Positions 1-7,946 are shown, counted from the stretch's first letter. The stretch: DNA of 64,000 nucleotides from Ruminococcus sp. (GCA_017416065.1 JAFQDM010000025.1:1-64000), one strand, 5' to 3'. Program-made: numbers and translations. Notes: generated by a model from the letters alone, not told the origin.

Positions 1-62
1 GGCTCGAACCGTCGACCTCTAGCGTGACAGGCTAGCGTTCTAACCAACTGAACTACCGGGCC
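1..62 (-). tRNA. tRNA-Asp(GTC), 3' part cut off by window edge
   Basis: Read on the minus strand, the sequence gives an acceptor start GGCCCGG, a D arm, an anticodon stem CTAGC/GCTAG with loop CTGTCAC (anticodon GTC), a variable loop and the start of the T arm. The T-stem 3' strand and acceptor 3' strand lie before base 1. It is one of two adjacent minus-strand tRNAs. Confidence 0.93.
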
Positions 63-70
63 ACAACTGG

Positions 71-143
71 TGGGAACAACAGGGCTCGAACCTGTGACCC
101 TCTGCTTGTAAGGCAGATGCTCTCCCAGCTGAGCTATGCTCCC
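71..143 (-). tRNA. tRNA-Val(TAC)
   Basis: A full 73-nt cloverleaf on the minus strand. The acceptor GGGAGCA pairs with TGTTCCC (one G-T), the anticodon loop CTTACAA gives anticodon TAC, the T loop is TTCGAGC, and the discriminator base is A. The 3' CCA is not encoded directly after it. It lies 8 nt upstream of tRNA-Asp on the same strand, so the two are probably co-transcribed. Confidence 0.96.
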
Positions 144-239
144 ACGTGGTTGCCATTTTTCGTGACGCGTATTATAATACATCATCTACATCAAAAAGTC
201 AATACTTTTTTGAAACTTTTTTTGAAAAAATTTTGATTT

Positions 240-1118
240 TTATTTCTTCTGCTTAATAAGCTCCTCCAGGTCCTCAGGAGTGAAGATATATTTTTTGTTG
301 CAGAAGTGGCACTTGGCAGACGCAACCCCACTCTCATCAGGGAGCTCTCTTATCTCCTGCTCGGGCAGACCGATTATCACGTTCTCCAAAGATTCCCTTG
401 TGCAGCCGCAGCGGTAGCCTACCTCCATCTCGTCCAGCACCTCAACCTCAAAGCCCTTGAGCACCTCTTTCACCATATCCAGAGGGCTCATACCCTTTGT
501 GAGCATAGCGGTCACGGAGTCCATATCGTGAACGTTCTTCTCAAGCTTTTCTATGGTATCCTCAAAGGCTCCGGGCAGAAGCTGAACCAGAAGTCCTCCT
601 GCAAAGAGCACCTCTCCTGAGGCTTTGTCCACAAGCACACCCAAAGCACAGACCGTGGGAAGCTGCTCAGAGGTAGCGTAGTAGCTGGTGATATCCTCTG
701 CGATCTCACCGCTGACAAGAGGCACCTGACCGATGTACGGATCTCCTGAGCCGAAATTCTTCATAACGTTCAGCACACCCTTACCCACAGCGGCACCCAC
801 GTTCAGCTTGCCGTTCTGGTAATGCTCTGTGGGGCAAGAGGCATTGCTCACGTATCCGCGCACGTATCCGTCGCTGTCAGAGGCGGCAATGATAACCCCC
901 AGAGGGCCGTCACCTGCCACACGCAGGCTGATGGTAGCCTCTTTCTTCTTAAGCTGAGCACCCATCATGGAGGCGGCAGTGAGGAGTCTTCCCAAGGCCG
1001 CAGTTGCCACGTTGGAGGTGCGGTGTATCTTCTGAGCCGCATATACCAGGTCAGAGGAATCAATGGCAGAAGCCATGACCGCCCCGTCAGAGGTAATGCA
1101 TCTTATGATCTTATCCAT
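240..1118 (-). CDS. hslO: Hsp33 redox-regulated chaperone
   Basis: A 292-residue protein of the usual Hsp33 length. The N-terminal and middle parts match the Hsp33 fold (DKIIRCIT start, RVAGDGPLG). The C-terminal zinc-binding redox switch is present as CGC at about residues 237-239 and CHFC at 270-273. In this family those four cysteines bind zinc when reduced and form disulfides under oxidative stress, which activates ATP-independent holdase activity in the cytoplasm. The ATG is preceded by CGGAGA at a good distance. A strong hairpin at 1156-1182 separates it from the methyltransferase upstream, so it probably has its own promoter. Confidence 0.95.
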   Translation of the reverse strand: MDKIIRCITSDGAVMASAIDSSDLVYAAQKIHRTSNVATAALGRLLTAASMMGAQLKKKEATISLRVAGDGPLGVIIAASDSDGYVRGYVSNASCPTEHYQNGKLNVGAAVGKGVLNVMKNFGSGDPYIGQVPLVSGEIAEDITSYYATSEQLPTVCALGVLVDKASGEVLFAGGLLVQLLPGAFEDTIEKLEKNVHDMDSVTAMLTKGMSPLDMVKEVLKGFEVEVLDEMEVGYRCGCTRESLENVIIGLPEQEIRELPDESGVASAKCHFCNKKYIFTPEDLEELIKQKK

Positions 1119-1155
1119 AATATATTCTCCGTTTCGAATAATAATTACTTATTTT

Positions 1156-1182
1156 GTGGGGGAGACCAACGGTCTCCCCCAC
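1156..1182 (-). terminator. hairpin between methyltransferase and hslO
   Basis: GTGGGGGAGACC and GGTCTCCCCCAC form a perfect 12-bp stem with a 3-nt loop, 18 bases after the methyltransferase stop codon in its reading direction. It is followed by an A/T-rich stretch rather than a clean U tract. It is likely a terminator for the yerC-like/methyltransferase operon, though it also sits in the hslO leader. Confidence 0.7.
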
Positions 1183-1199
1183 ACATTAAATATATTATA

Positions 1200-1943
1200 T
1201 CACAAACAAATCTTTCTTGCAACAAATATGAGCCTTTGCTCGTCTTCCTTGGGAGCATCAAGGGTCATATCTCCGTATATCCCCTCTAACTCAAAGCCTG
1301 CCTCTGAGAGCATCTGCGTCAGATCCTCCACGGTGTAAGCCTTTTCGCAGAAGGTCTCGGTCATTCTGCAGTAGCTCTCGCCCTCAGGGATGAAGAAGTC
1401 AAGAGATATCTCCACCGCATCATCCTCCAGAGGAGTGTTCTGCCAAACGCAGTAGACCTCCTCCGTGTCAAAAACAAACACATTGTCACTGAGCACATTG
1501 CGGTGCTTGTAAACGCTGTTAACATCAAACACAAAAAGTCCCCCGGGATTCATAAAGAGAGAGACCCTGTTGAAGGTTTTCTGCACAAGCTTTTTGTCTG
1601 TAAGGTGATTGATGCTGTCCAGAGTGCACAGGCAGGTGTCTATGGTGCCGTAAAGGTCAATACTCTGCATCTTCTGGCAAAGATACAGTATCTGCTCCCC
1701 CCGGTCTGCCGCCTTCTGCAAGGCTACTGAGAGCATATCCGCAGAGCCGTCTATGCCGTAGATATCCACCCCAAGCTTTTTGAGCTCTAAGGTAAGTGAG
1801 CCCGTGCCGCAGGCAAGGTCAAGCGTAAGCCCTGCTTGGTGGCTGTGCTTTTTGAGCAATTCCAGTATATATTTTGCACGGCTTTCATACTCCACGTTGC
1901 CGGTCAGCCTGTCATAGTAATCTGCAAAAACCTCATAGGCCAT
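1200..1943 (-). CDS. class I SAM-dependent methyltransferase
   Basis: 247 residues. SAM-binding motif I is seen as LDLACGTGSLTLEL near residue 40, followed by the acidic end of the second strand (IYGIDGSADML) and later motif regions (DTCLCTLDSINHL, NPGGLFVFDVNS), as in Methyltransf_25-type enzymes. The substrate cannot be read from the sequence. It starts 5 nt after the YerC-like gene stop on the same strand, so the two form an operon. A GGAG lies about 10 nt before the ATG. Confidence 0.85.
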   Translation of the reverse strand: MAYEVFADYYDRLTGNVEYESRAKYILELLKKHSHQAGLTLDLACGTGSLTLELKKLGVDIYGIDGSADMLSVALQKAADRGEQILYLCQKMQSIDLYGTIDTCLCTLDSINHLTDKKLVQKTFNRVSLFMNPGGLFVFDVNSVYKHRNVLSDNVFVFDTEEVYCVWQNTPLEDDAVEISLDFFIPEGESYCRMTETFCEKAYTVEDLTQMLSEAGFELEGIYGDMTLDAPKEDEQRLIFVARKICL

Positions 1944-1948
1944 ATAGC

Positions 1949-2245
1949 TTACTCTCCGTCTTTTGAAAGTCTTTCCAAAACTATTCTGTAGCCGTCTGCA
2001 CCATGCTCCAGGCTTTTGTTAACACGGCTGATGGTAGCGGTAGACGCACCGGTCTCCTTAATAATACTATTGTATACGCTTTTCTCAGAGAGCATTTTTG
2101 CCACAACAATGCGCTGGCTGATGGCTCTCAGCTCTGCGTGGGAGCAAACGTCCACAAGGAAGCTGTGCACCTCCTCCTTGGATTTAAGGGACAGAATTGC
2201 ATTGCAAAGTAAATCTATATATTCTTCTTTGATAGTGCTGTTCAT
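1949..2245 (-). CDS. YerC/YecD TrpR-related regulator
   Basis: 98 residues starting MNSTIKEEY. A longer reading from 2302 is possible, but AAGGAG lies 7-8 nt before the ATG at 2245 and fixes the start there. The sequence has the YerC/YecD pattern: an N-terminal helix pair, the AELRAISQRI segment, then a helix-turn-helix (SVYNSIIKETGASTATISRVNKSL) that resembles TrpR. Members are small DNA-binding proteins, mostly uncharacterised. It is first in an operon with the methyltransferase. Confidence 0.88.
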   Translation of the reverse strand: MNSTIKEEYIDLLCNAILSLKSKEEVHSFLVDVCSHAELRAISQRIVVAKMLSEKSVYNSIIKETGASTATISRVNKSLEHGADGYRIVLERLSKDGE

Positions 2246-2391
2246 TTTGTATACTCCTTCAAAATAATTATTAATAGCATTATTATACATTTTAACATAC
2301 AAAAGTATAAAAGTAAATCAATTTTCAATCTATCGTCACTTAAGCCAAATTTACCCCGTCAGATTTGTACACTATTACCCTCAAATATCTA

Positions 2392-2449
2392 TTGACATTT
2401 TGGTTTATTGGCTATAAACTAATTACAGAAGGTTTACTCGCGATAAACC
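2392..2449 (+). promoter_or_regulatory. promoter with two BlaI-type operator palindromes
   Basis: TTGACA at 2392-2397 is followed by a -10 region TAAACT at 2415-2420 (17-nt spacer). Two 17-bp dyads of the same form, GTTTAY-N5-ATAAAC, lie at 2403-2419 (overlapping the -10) and 2432-2448 (just downstream of the likely start). Their position ahead of a BlaI-type gene fits autorepression by a dimer at each site. Confidence 0.75.
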
Positions 2450-2470
2450 AGATTGTTGTATAAAAAACAT

Positions 2471-2521
2471 CGTAGGGGCATTCACGAATGCCCCGCGGGA
2501 GGTTCGTGAACCTCCCCTACA
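2471..2521. repeat. GTAGGGG/CCCCTAC nested-hairpin repeat, copy in blaI leader
   Basis: An outer stem GTAGGGG...CCCCTAC encloses two inner hairpins, GGGGCATTC/GAATGCCCC and GGGAGGTTC/GAACCTCCC. It belongs to the same family as the copies near 6.3-6.9 kb and 20.0-20.4 kb. It lies in the untranslated leader between the operators and the ribosome binding site of the BlaI-type gene. Confidence 0.75.
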
Positions 2522-2555
2522 ACATTGAATCCCCATACCGAAAGGAGACATAAAT

Positions 2556-2918
2556 ATGGAAGACTTAAAGCTCGGCACGGTAGAATCCCGCTTTGCAGAC
2601 ATCATCTGGCGGGAGGAGCCTCTGTCCTCAGGGGAGCTTGTGAAGCTCTGTGAGCGTGAGCTCTCCTGGAAAAAGCCCACCACCTACACGGTACTGCGCA
2701 AGCTCTGCGAGCGCGGTATCTTTAAGAACGAAAACGGCACGGTGACCTCTCTCATCTCCCGCCCTGACTTTTTTGCCATGCAGAGCGAGAAGTTCGTAGA
2801 GGAGACCTTTGAGGGCTCTCTGCCCGCATTCATTGCCGCTTTCACAAAAAGAAAACAGCTTACAAAGGAAGAGATAGATGAGCTTAAAAGGCTCATAGAA
2901 AGCAGCGAGGAGGGATAA
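2556..2918 (+). CDS. BlaI/MecI/CopY-family transcriptional repressor
   Basis: 120 residues with the BlaI layout: a winged helix-turn-helix in the first about 75 residues (LGTVESRFADIIWREEPLSSGELVKL, TTYTVLRKLCERGIF) and a C-terminal dimerisation part that carries the usual protease-sensitive region. AAAGGAGA lies before the ATG. It ends 2 nt before the M56 sensor gene, the classic blaI-blaR1 arrangement, so proteolysis triggered by that sensor probably inactivates it. Two operator dyads overlap its promoter. A paralogue sits at 12185-12544. Confidence 0.92.
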   Translation: MEDLKLGTVESRFADIIWREEPLSSGELVKLCERELSWKKPTTYTVLRKLCERGIFKNENGTVTSLISRPDFFAMQSEKFVEETFEGSLPAFIAAFTKRKQLTKEEIDELKRLIESSEEG

Positions 2919-2920
2919 TT

Positions 2921-5900
2921 ATGACCAACATTTTTCTGCATCTTGTGAATATGAGCATCACCGCAGGATGGATAGTGCTTGCTGTGATGCTGCTCAGGCT
3001 GTTGCTCAGAAAAGCTCCCAGGTGGATACATTGCCTGCTGTGGGGACTTGTGGGTCTGCGACTTCTGCTGCCCGTAAGCATCGAGAGTGTTTTAAGCCTT
3101 ATCCCCTCAAAGGAGACCATCCCTCAGGACATAATATACTCCCCCGCACCCCAGCTACAATCCGGAATTCAGATCTTCAACAACACGGTGAACCCTATTA
3201 TTTCCGAGTCACTTGCTCCCGACCCTGCGGCAAGTGTAAACCCCGTGCAGGTCATTCTGGGCATTGCCTCCTATGTGTGGCTTGCAGGAATTGTCCTGAT
3301 GCTTCTGTACACGTTGGTAAGCTACCTGAGACTCAAATCCAAGGTAAAGGTAAGTCTCCCTGTGCAAGAAGGAGTCTACATCTGCGATCAGATCAACACC
3401 CCCTTTATCCTGGGCATAATAAGACCTAAGATATATCTGCCCTCTACCCTCTCAGAGGAGGATTTGACCTACGTGCTTGCCCACGAAAACGCGCACATAA
3501 AAAGGAAGGACTACCTGTGGAAGCCTTTGGGATTCCTCCTGCTCAGCATCTACTGGTTCAATCCCCTTTTGTGGGTGGGCTACATCCTGCTCTGCCGAGA
3601 TATTGAGCTTGCCTGCGACGAAAAGGTGCTCACTGGCGGCGAGGGTGTGAGCAAAAAGGAATACTCCACGGCTCTGCTTCACTGCAGTGTACCCCGCAAA
3701 ATGATATCCGCTTGTCCCTTAGCCTTTGGAGAGGTGGGAGTAAAGCACAGGATAAAGACCATCTTAAACTACAAAAAGCCTGCATTCTGGATAATCTGCG
3801 TGGCACTTATTGCAAGTATTGTAGCCTCTGTGTGCCTGCTCACAAACCCTGTGACAGAAGACGAAAAAAAGCTCAACCCGAACGTCATCTCTGCAGACTC
3901 AGACATTGAGGGAGTATCCCTTGAGATAGTGGACTTAAACCTTGAAGAGACCTCCACCTCCGTCCCCTATATCGAGATAAAATGGAAAAACGAAAACGAC
4001 GAGTCCTACACCTGCGGCGAGCCCTTCTTTATGTACAAAAAGGTGGACGGGGAGTGGGTGGACCTTCGTCGGGGAAAATCCGTCTTTACCGCCATAGGCT
4101 ACACAATTCCGAAGCACGGAGAATTCACCCACAAATACAGCCTTTGGAACATGGAGATAGACGAGCCGGGAGAGTACCGCTTTACCTCCCACTTCCTGCG
4201 GGATAAGGGCGACACCTCCCCTATCCGCCACAACGCACGGATAGATTTTGAAGTGACAGAGATCCCGAACGCAAAAGACTACAGCTTTGCCATGGTGGAG
4301 CAGGGCAACAGCAGAGCCGCAGACATAAGCCTTGATGTGGTAAGGGTACACACAAGCACAGACGACCCATTCATTGAGATCTGCTGGAGAAACAACACAG
4401 ACCACGACTTCACCATCCAGAACGAATACAAGCTCTACAAGCACAAGGGCGGCACGCTGTGGGAGGAGCTTGACGGCATTCACTCCTGGGAGGACACAGG
4501 CGATATTGTACCTGCAAACGACATCTGCACAAAGAAATACAGCCTTGAAGACTTTGACATAGGCGGAATACTTGAAAACGGCAAGTACCGATTTGAGGGC
4601 TTCTTCTCCTCTGCAGGAGACAGTGCCTGGGTAGACTTCTACTATCCTCTCACAAGGCCCACCGTCACCGATTCTTATGTTTCATCAGACCTGGGCGGGC
4701 TGTCAGTTGAGGTGCAGTCCCTGATTCAGGAGCTGCAGCCAGGAGAAGATTACCTGAATGACAACTCCGCAATCAGAATAATGTGGAGAAACCAAAGCGG
4801 TCAGACCCTCACCACCACAAGCGACAGCTTTGCTGAGCTCTACAAAAACGTAAAGGGAATTTGGGTAGATACTACCGTGGTCAAAAAGCAGATCTTTACC
4901 TCAGACACGGATCATCAGGTTATAAAAGCTCAGGAGATAGAGAACAACGCAGGGCTTGCCATCCGTCACAGCCTTTTTGGCAAGAGATATCTTGAAGACG
5001 GCGAATACAAGCTCACGGCAACTTTTGTCACAGAAAGCGGCAGCATCTACCTGGCAGACGTGTACTTCACCGTAGGCAAAATAACCACAGCCACTAATAT
5101 AGAAGCAGAACCCGAGCACGTGGATTACTTCTGCAGCGACGCACAGGAGTCCATAAGCGGTACCCGCCCACAGCTCAGACTCTACCCCACAGAGGAACGC
5201 TTTGAGCTGATGCTCTCCTCCCTTAGCAGTTACCTGCCCACAGGCACCTACCGCTATGAGGACGACAAGCTTATCTTAGAGGCAGACTACGGCAACAAGT
5301 ACGTGTTCAGAATTAACGAGGGAGGCTCAGACAATACCCTGGCAGACGAAGACGGAAATTACTTCTCCATTATGACCAACAGCTTCTCTTTCATAGCTGA
5401 GGAATCCACAGAGCTTCCCAAGTATCAATATAAAAATAACGAAAAGGCAAAGTATCCCTTTGAGGACGGTGCGGTCTTTGAGATAGACGATGAGACCCTG
5501 AGCACGGGCGCTCACACGAACTACATCTACGATTCCATCTACTACGACATAGATGCAGACGGAGTAAATGAGGAGCTGCTCCTCACCTTAGGTCCCACTT
5601 ACGGAGCATTTTCCATGTCTTTGGTAGTAAAGGAAAACGGCAAAGCTCAGAGCACCACCACCTTCGATGACTGCTTCGGCATAGATAAATTTGAGGAAAA
5701 AGACGGCAAGCTCTTCCTGACCTCAGGAGAGATTCTCGACGGTGAAGAGAGATTTATCGAGGTAACCTACGACAACGGCATAGTGCTCAGAGAAAACGGC
5801 TTTATCTTCGGAAGCACCTTCGACTATCCCACAGAGCAGGCGGCAAATGTAATAAACGGGTATATTGAGGGATTCAAGACCCACGACGTTGAACTCATAA

Positions 5901-6193
5901 ACTCCTTTCTCCACGAGGACCTGCGCTTTGACCCTGAGGACACAGACACCGTCAACGCACTTGTAAACACGGTTGAGGACTGCAAGCTTGTGTCTGCAGA
6001 CCAGGAGTATTCCAATCTTCTGAGAATGACTGTGGAGGTCACATACGAGATAACCTACAATGACAACTACATCCCCACAGGCAACAGAGATAAGGGCAAA
6101 AACCGCATCACAAGCACTTTTACCATTGAGTCAACGGACGGCAAATACCTCATAACGGAAATCAGCAACGAAACAGTTCAAAAAGAAGATTAA
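2921..6193 (+). CDS. giant BlaR1-type M56 membrane metalloprotease sensor
   Basis: 1090 residues. The N-terminal about 310 residues are the M56 module: membrane helices near 5-30, 38-58 and 106-130, the zinc motif HENAH at 188-192 with a downstream acidic residue in IELACDE near 229, and membrane helices near 200 and 290-310. No penicillin-binding domain follows. The exterior instead carries three related Ig-like repeats (about 330-445, 466-577 and 593-718; each has an IxxxWRN-type strand and a GxYRF-type end strand), then a segment of unclear fold, a DIDADGVNEELLLTLG segment like VCBS/FG-GAP repeats, and an NTF2-like C terminus from about 970. It probably senses an unknown external signal and cleaves the upstream repressor. 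The family normally has 350-600 residues, so this size is unusual. Confidence 0.85.
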   Translation: MTNIFLHLVNMSITAGWIVLAVMLLRLLLRKAPRWIHCLLWGLVGLRLLLPVSIESVLSLIPSKETIPQDIIYSPAPQLQSGIQIFNNTVNPIISESLAPDPAASVNPVQVILGIASYVWLAGIVLMLLYTLVSYLRLKSKVKVSLPVQEGVYICDQINTPFILGIIRPKIYLPSTLSEEDLTYVLAHENAHIKRKDYLWKPLGFLLLSIYWFNPLLWVGYILLCRDIELACDEKVLTGGEGVSKKEYSTALLHCSVPRKMISACPLAFGEVGVKHRIKTILNYKKPAFWIICVALIASIVASVCLLTNPVTEDEKKLNPNVISADSDIEGVSLEIVDLNLEETSTSVPYIEIKWKNENDESYTCGEPFFMYKKVDGEWVDLRRGKSVFTAIGYTIPKHGEFTHKYSLWNMEIDEPGEYRFTSHFLRDKGDTSPIRHNARIDFEVTEIPNAKDYSFAMVEQGNSRAADISLDVVRVHTSTDDPFIEICWRNNTDHDFTIQNEYKLYKHKGGTLWEELDGIHSWEDTGDIVPANDICTKKYSLEDFDIGGILENGKYRFEGFFSSAGDSAWVDFYYPLTRPTVTDSYVSSDLGGLSVEVQSLIQELQPGEDYLNDNSAIRIMWRNQSGQTLTTTSDSFAELYKNVKGIWVDTTVVKKQIFTSDTDHQVIKAQEIENNAGLAIRHSLFGKRYLEDGEYKLTATFVTESGSIYLADVYFTVGKITTATNIEAEPEHVDYFCSDAQESISGTRPQLRLYPTEERFELMLSSLSSYLPTGTYRYEDDKLILEADYGNKYVFRINEGGSDNTLADEDGNYFSIMTNSFSFIAEESTELPKYQYKNNEKAKYPFEDGAVFEIDDETLSTGAHTNYIYDSIYYDIDADGVNEELLLTLGPTYGAFSMSLVVKENGKAQSTTTFDDCFGIDKFEEKDGKLFLTSGEILDGEERFIEVTYDNGIVLRENGFIFGSTFDYPTEQAANVINGYIEGFKTHDVELINSFLHEDLRFDPEDTDTVNALVNTVEDCKLVSADQEYSNLLRMTVEVTYEITYNDNYIPTGNRDKGKNRITSTFTIESTDGKYLITEISNETVQKED

Positions 6194-6214
6194 TATCTAC
6201 ACATCCAAACAGCA

Positions 6215-6254
6215 AAACAGGATGCAGAGGCACAGACCTTTGCATCCTGTTTTT
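6215..6254 (+). terminator. rho-independent terminator of blaI/M56 operon
   Basis: AAACAGGATGCA pairs with TGCATCCTGTTT, with additional GAGG/CCTT pairing, then a T5 tract. It lies 22 nt after the M56 stop codon. Confidence 0.88.
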
Positions 6255-7020
6255 GGCTCCTTCTATGGAGAAATTCCCCCACAATTCACATCAAAACGTT
6301 TATCGTAGGGGCGGGTCGGAGTGAGGTAAGAGGTAATAGATAAGAGGTAAGAAGGAAGGCTTAAAGGCTCCCCCTTGAGGAAATTCCCCTGCAATTCAAG
6401 TCAAACGTTTATCGTCTATAAATGTGTATACCATGTCCTTACACCGTTGTATACTATGTTACTCTTGACATCCGTTGCCCGCCCGAAACACTTCCTCTAT
6501 GCGAAACCTTTCGGGCGAATCGTGATTCGCCCCTACAATCCACTCCTTCCGGTAAAGGGAGCTCCGCCGAAGGCGGTGAGAGATTGCTGTTTGAGAGAAA
6601 ATAGAAGACAGAAAAGAGAGAAGAGAAAAGAGTACAGATGCATCGTAGGGCAGGGGCTTGCTCCTGCCGAGGGGCTTGCTCCTGCCGAGGGGCTTGCTCC
6701 TGCCGAGGGGCTTGCTCCTGCCGATCCTATTCTCCTTGAGGAGTTTCCCTACAAATATTATCAGACGTCTATCGTAGGGGCGGGTCTCTGTGCCCGCCCG
6801 AAACATTTCCTCTGTACAAATCCTTTCGGGAGGGGATGGAACCCCTCCCCTACAAAACACTCCACCGTCATTTGCTATGCAATTGCCACTCCCTCAGGAG
6901 AAAAGGCAAAAAGTCCCCCCTTGCCTAAAGGGGGAAGAATTGCAAAGCAATTCAGGGGGATACGTATTGAGGTAAGAAGTAACAGGTAATAGGTAATAGG
7001 TTTATGATCCTCCCCTACAA
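6255..7020. repeat. repeat-rich intergenic block
   Basis: No credible gene. The open frames here (for example across 6375-6989) are made of repeat sequence. It contains a GTAGGGGCGGGTCGGAG unit with runs of AGAGGTAATAGATAAG-type sequence at about 6300-6420 that recurs at 20040-20240, a CCCGCCCGAAA...GGGCGAATC/GATTCGCCC copy at about 6478-6537, an 18-bp tandem repeat at 6653-6724, and a nested-hairpin copy at 6774-6854 that recurs at 20278-20353. A shorter GGTAATAGGTAATAGG stretch follows near 6980. Confidence 0.8.
6653..6724. repeat. 18-bp tandem repeat, four units
   Basis: Four exact head-to-tail copies of GGGGCTTGCTCCTGCCGA. The unit contains the short inverted pair GGGGC/GCTCC. It lies inside the repeat-rich gap downstream of the giant M56 gene, and no gene is seen across it. 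Confidence 0.95.
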
Positions 7021-7123
7021 CATATCACTTGCGAAGCAAACTTCACTATCGAAGATAACTTCACTGCGTTATCGCAACTTCACTTGTCTGCAAGACAAAC
7101 TTAGTTTGATGCTTTGCATCAAA
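7021..7123. repeat. AACTTCACT hairpin-array element, copy 1
   Basis: Short perfect hairpins are separated by the constant word AACTTCACT (7039-7047, 7057-7065, 7076-7084) and a last AACTTAG. The hairpins are TTGC-gaa-GCAA, ATC-gaa-GAT, GCG-ttat-CGC, TTGTC-tgcaa-GACAA and TTTGATGC-ttt-GCATCAAA. The last one (7105-7123) covers the sigG stop codon. A related element lies at 31964-32163. Confidence 0.85.
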
Positions 7124-7904
7124 AGGCTTCACGCTTGATGGTATCCAGGGCACCCTTCTCTATTCTGCTCACCTGAGCCTGAGAGATGCCGATCTCCTCT
7201 GCAACCTCCATCTGGGTCTTGCCGCGAAAAAACCTCAGGGTCAGAATCCGCTTTTCTCTGTCTGAAAGCTTGCGGATGGACTCCTTGAGAGCGATCTCCT
7301 CCAGCCAGTCCTTGTCGCTGACGCTGTCTCCCACCTGGTCCATAACGTAGATGGTGTCTGACCCGTCGGAGAACACGGGCTCATAGAGTGACACAGGCTC
7401 CACTATGGCCTCCAAAGCCAGCACAACGTTCTCCTTGGGCACCTGCATCTCCTTTGCGATCTGCTCCACCGTAGGCTCAAAGCCCAGCTTGTTTGTGAGC
7501 ATCTCCTTGACCTGCATTGCATGGTAGGCGGTATCGCGCATACTGCGGCTGACGCGGATGGGATTGTTGTCCCTGAGGAAGCGCCGCACCTCGCCTATTA
7601 TCATTGGCACTCCGTAGGTAGAGAACTTCACATCTAAGGTCGGGTCAAAGTTATCAATCGCCTTCATAAGCCCGATAACCCCCACCTGAAACAGATCGTC
7701 AAGGTTTTCCCCTCGGTTCACAAACCGCTGTATGACCGACAGCACAAGCCGCAGATTTCCCTCAATCATCTTGTCCCTTGCCTGCCTTTTTTCGGCCTCG
7801 CTTCCGTTTCTTATCACCTGCAGAAGCTCGCGCTTTTCTGCCTCCTTCAGCACCTTAAGTGCAGAGGTGTTCACTCCGCAGATCTCAACCTTGCCGTAAT
7901 GCAA
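7119..7904 (-). CDS. sigG: forespore-specific RNA polymerase sigma-G factor
   Basis: 261 residues from a TTG start at 7904; B. subtilis SigG has 260. The N terminus KVEICGVNTSALKVL is the SigG signature. Region 2 (NLRLVLSVIQRF, DLFQVGVIGLMKAIDNFD, KFSTYGVPMIIGEVRR), region 3 and region 4 helix-turn-helix (TQMEVAEEIGISQAQVSRIEK) are complete. The frame is open up to 8333, but the upstream part has no sigma homology and the ribosome site GGGGG lies just before the TTG. SigG directs late gene expression in the forespore. A sigma-G-type promoter and an 11-bp inverted repeat precede it. The neighbour spoIIGA/sigE is not in the window; the divergent gene is a ZIP transporter. Confidence 0.93.
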   Translation of the reverse strand: MHYGKVEICGVNTSALKVLKEAEKRELLQVIRNGSEAEKRQARDKMIEGNLRLVLSVIQRFVNRGENLDDLFQVGVIGLMKAIDNFDPTLDVKFSTYGVPMIIGEVRRFLRDNNPIRVSRSMRDTAYHAMQVKEMLTNKLGFEPTVEQIAKEMQVPKENVVLALEAIVEPVSLYEPVFSDGSDTIYVMDQVGDSVSDKDWLEEIALKESIRKLSDREKRILTLRFFRGKTQMEVAEEIGISQAQVSRIEKGALDTIKREAF

Positions 7905-7914
7905 ACAAATACCC

Positions 7915-7946
7915 CCGTCAATACTTTCTGCACTTAGTATTGACGG
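7915..7946. promoter_or_regulatory. 11-bp inverted repeat over sigG -10 and leader
   Basis: CCGTCAATACT (7915-7925) and AGTATTGACGG (7936-7946) are perfect inverted copies 10 nt apart. One arm covers the -10 element. The other lies at the start of the transcript and touches the GGGGG ribosome site before the TTG start codon. Confidence 0.8.

Noticed and set aside
306..620. Plus-strand frames opposite hslO and many other long antisense frames in the window
   Set aside because: They are shadows of real genes on the other strand; they lack ribosome sites and recognisable protein features.
2921..6193. Beta-lactam sensor BlaR1 (resistance gene)
   Set aside because: The penicillin-binding sensor domain is absent in both M56 proteins; only the protease module is shared, and no beta-lactamase gene is adjacent.
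6375..6989. A 204-codon open frame in the repeat block, with a four-fold AEGLAP repeat
   Set aside because: It consists of dispersed repeats and the 18-bp tandem repeat, lacks a ribosome site, and shares its DNA with the other repeat block, where the frame is different.
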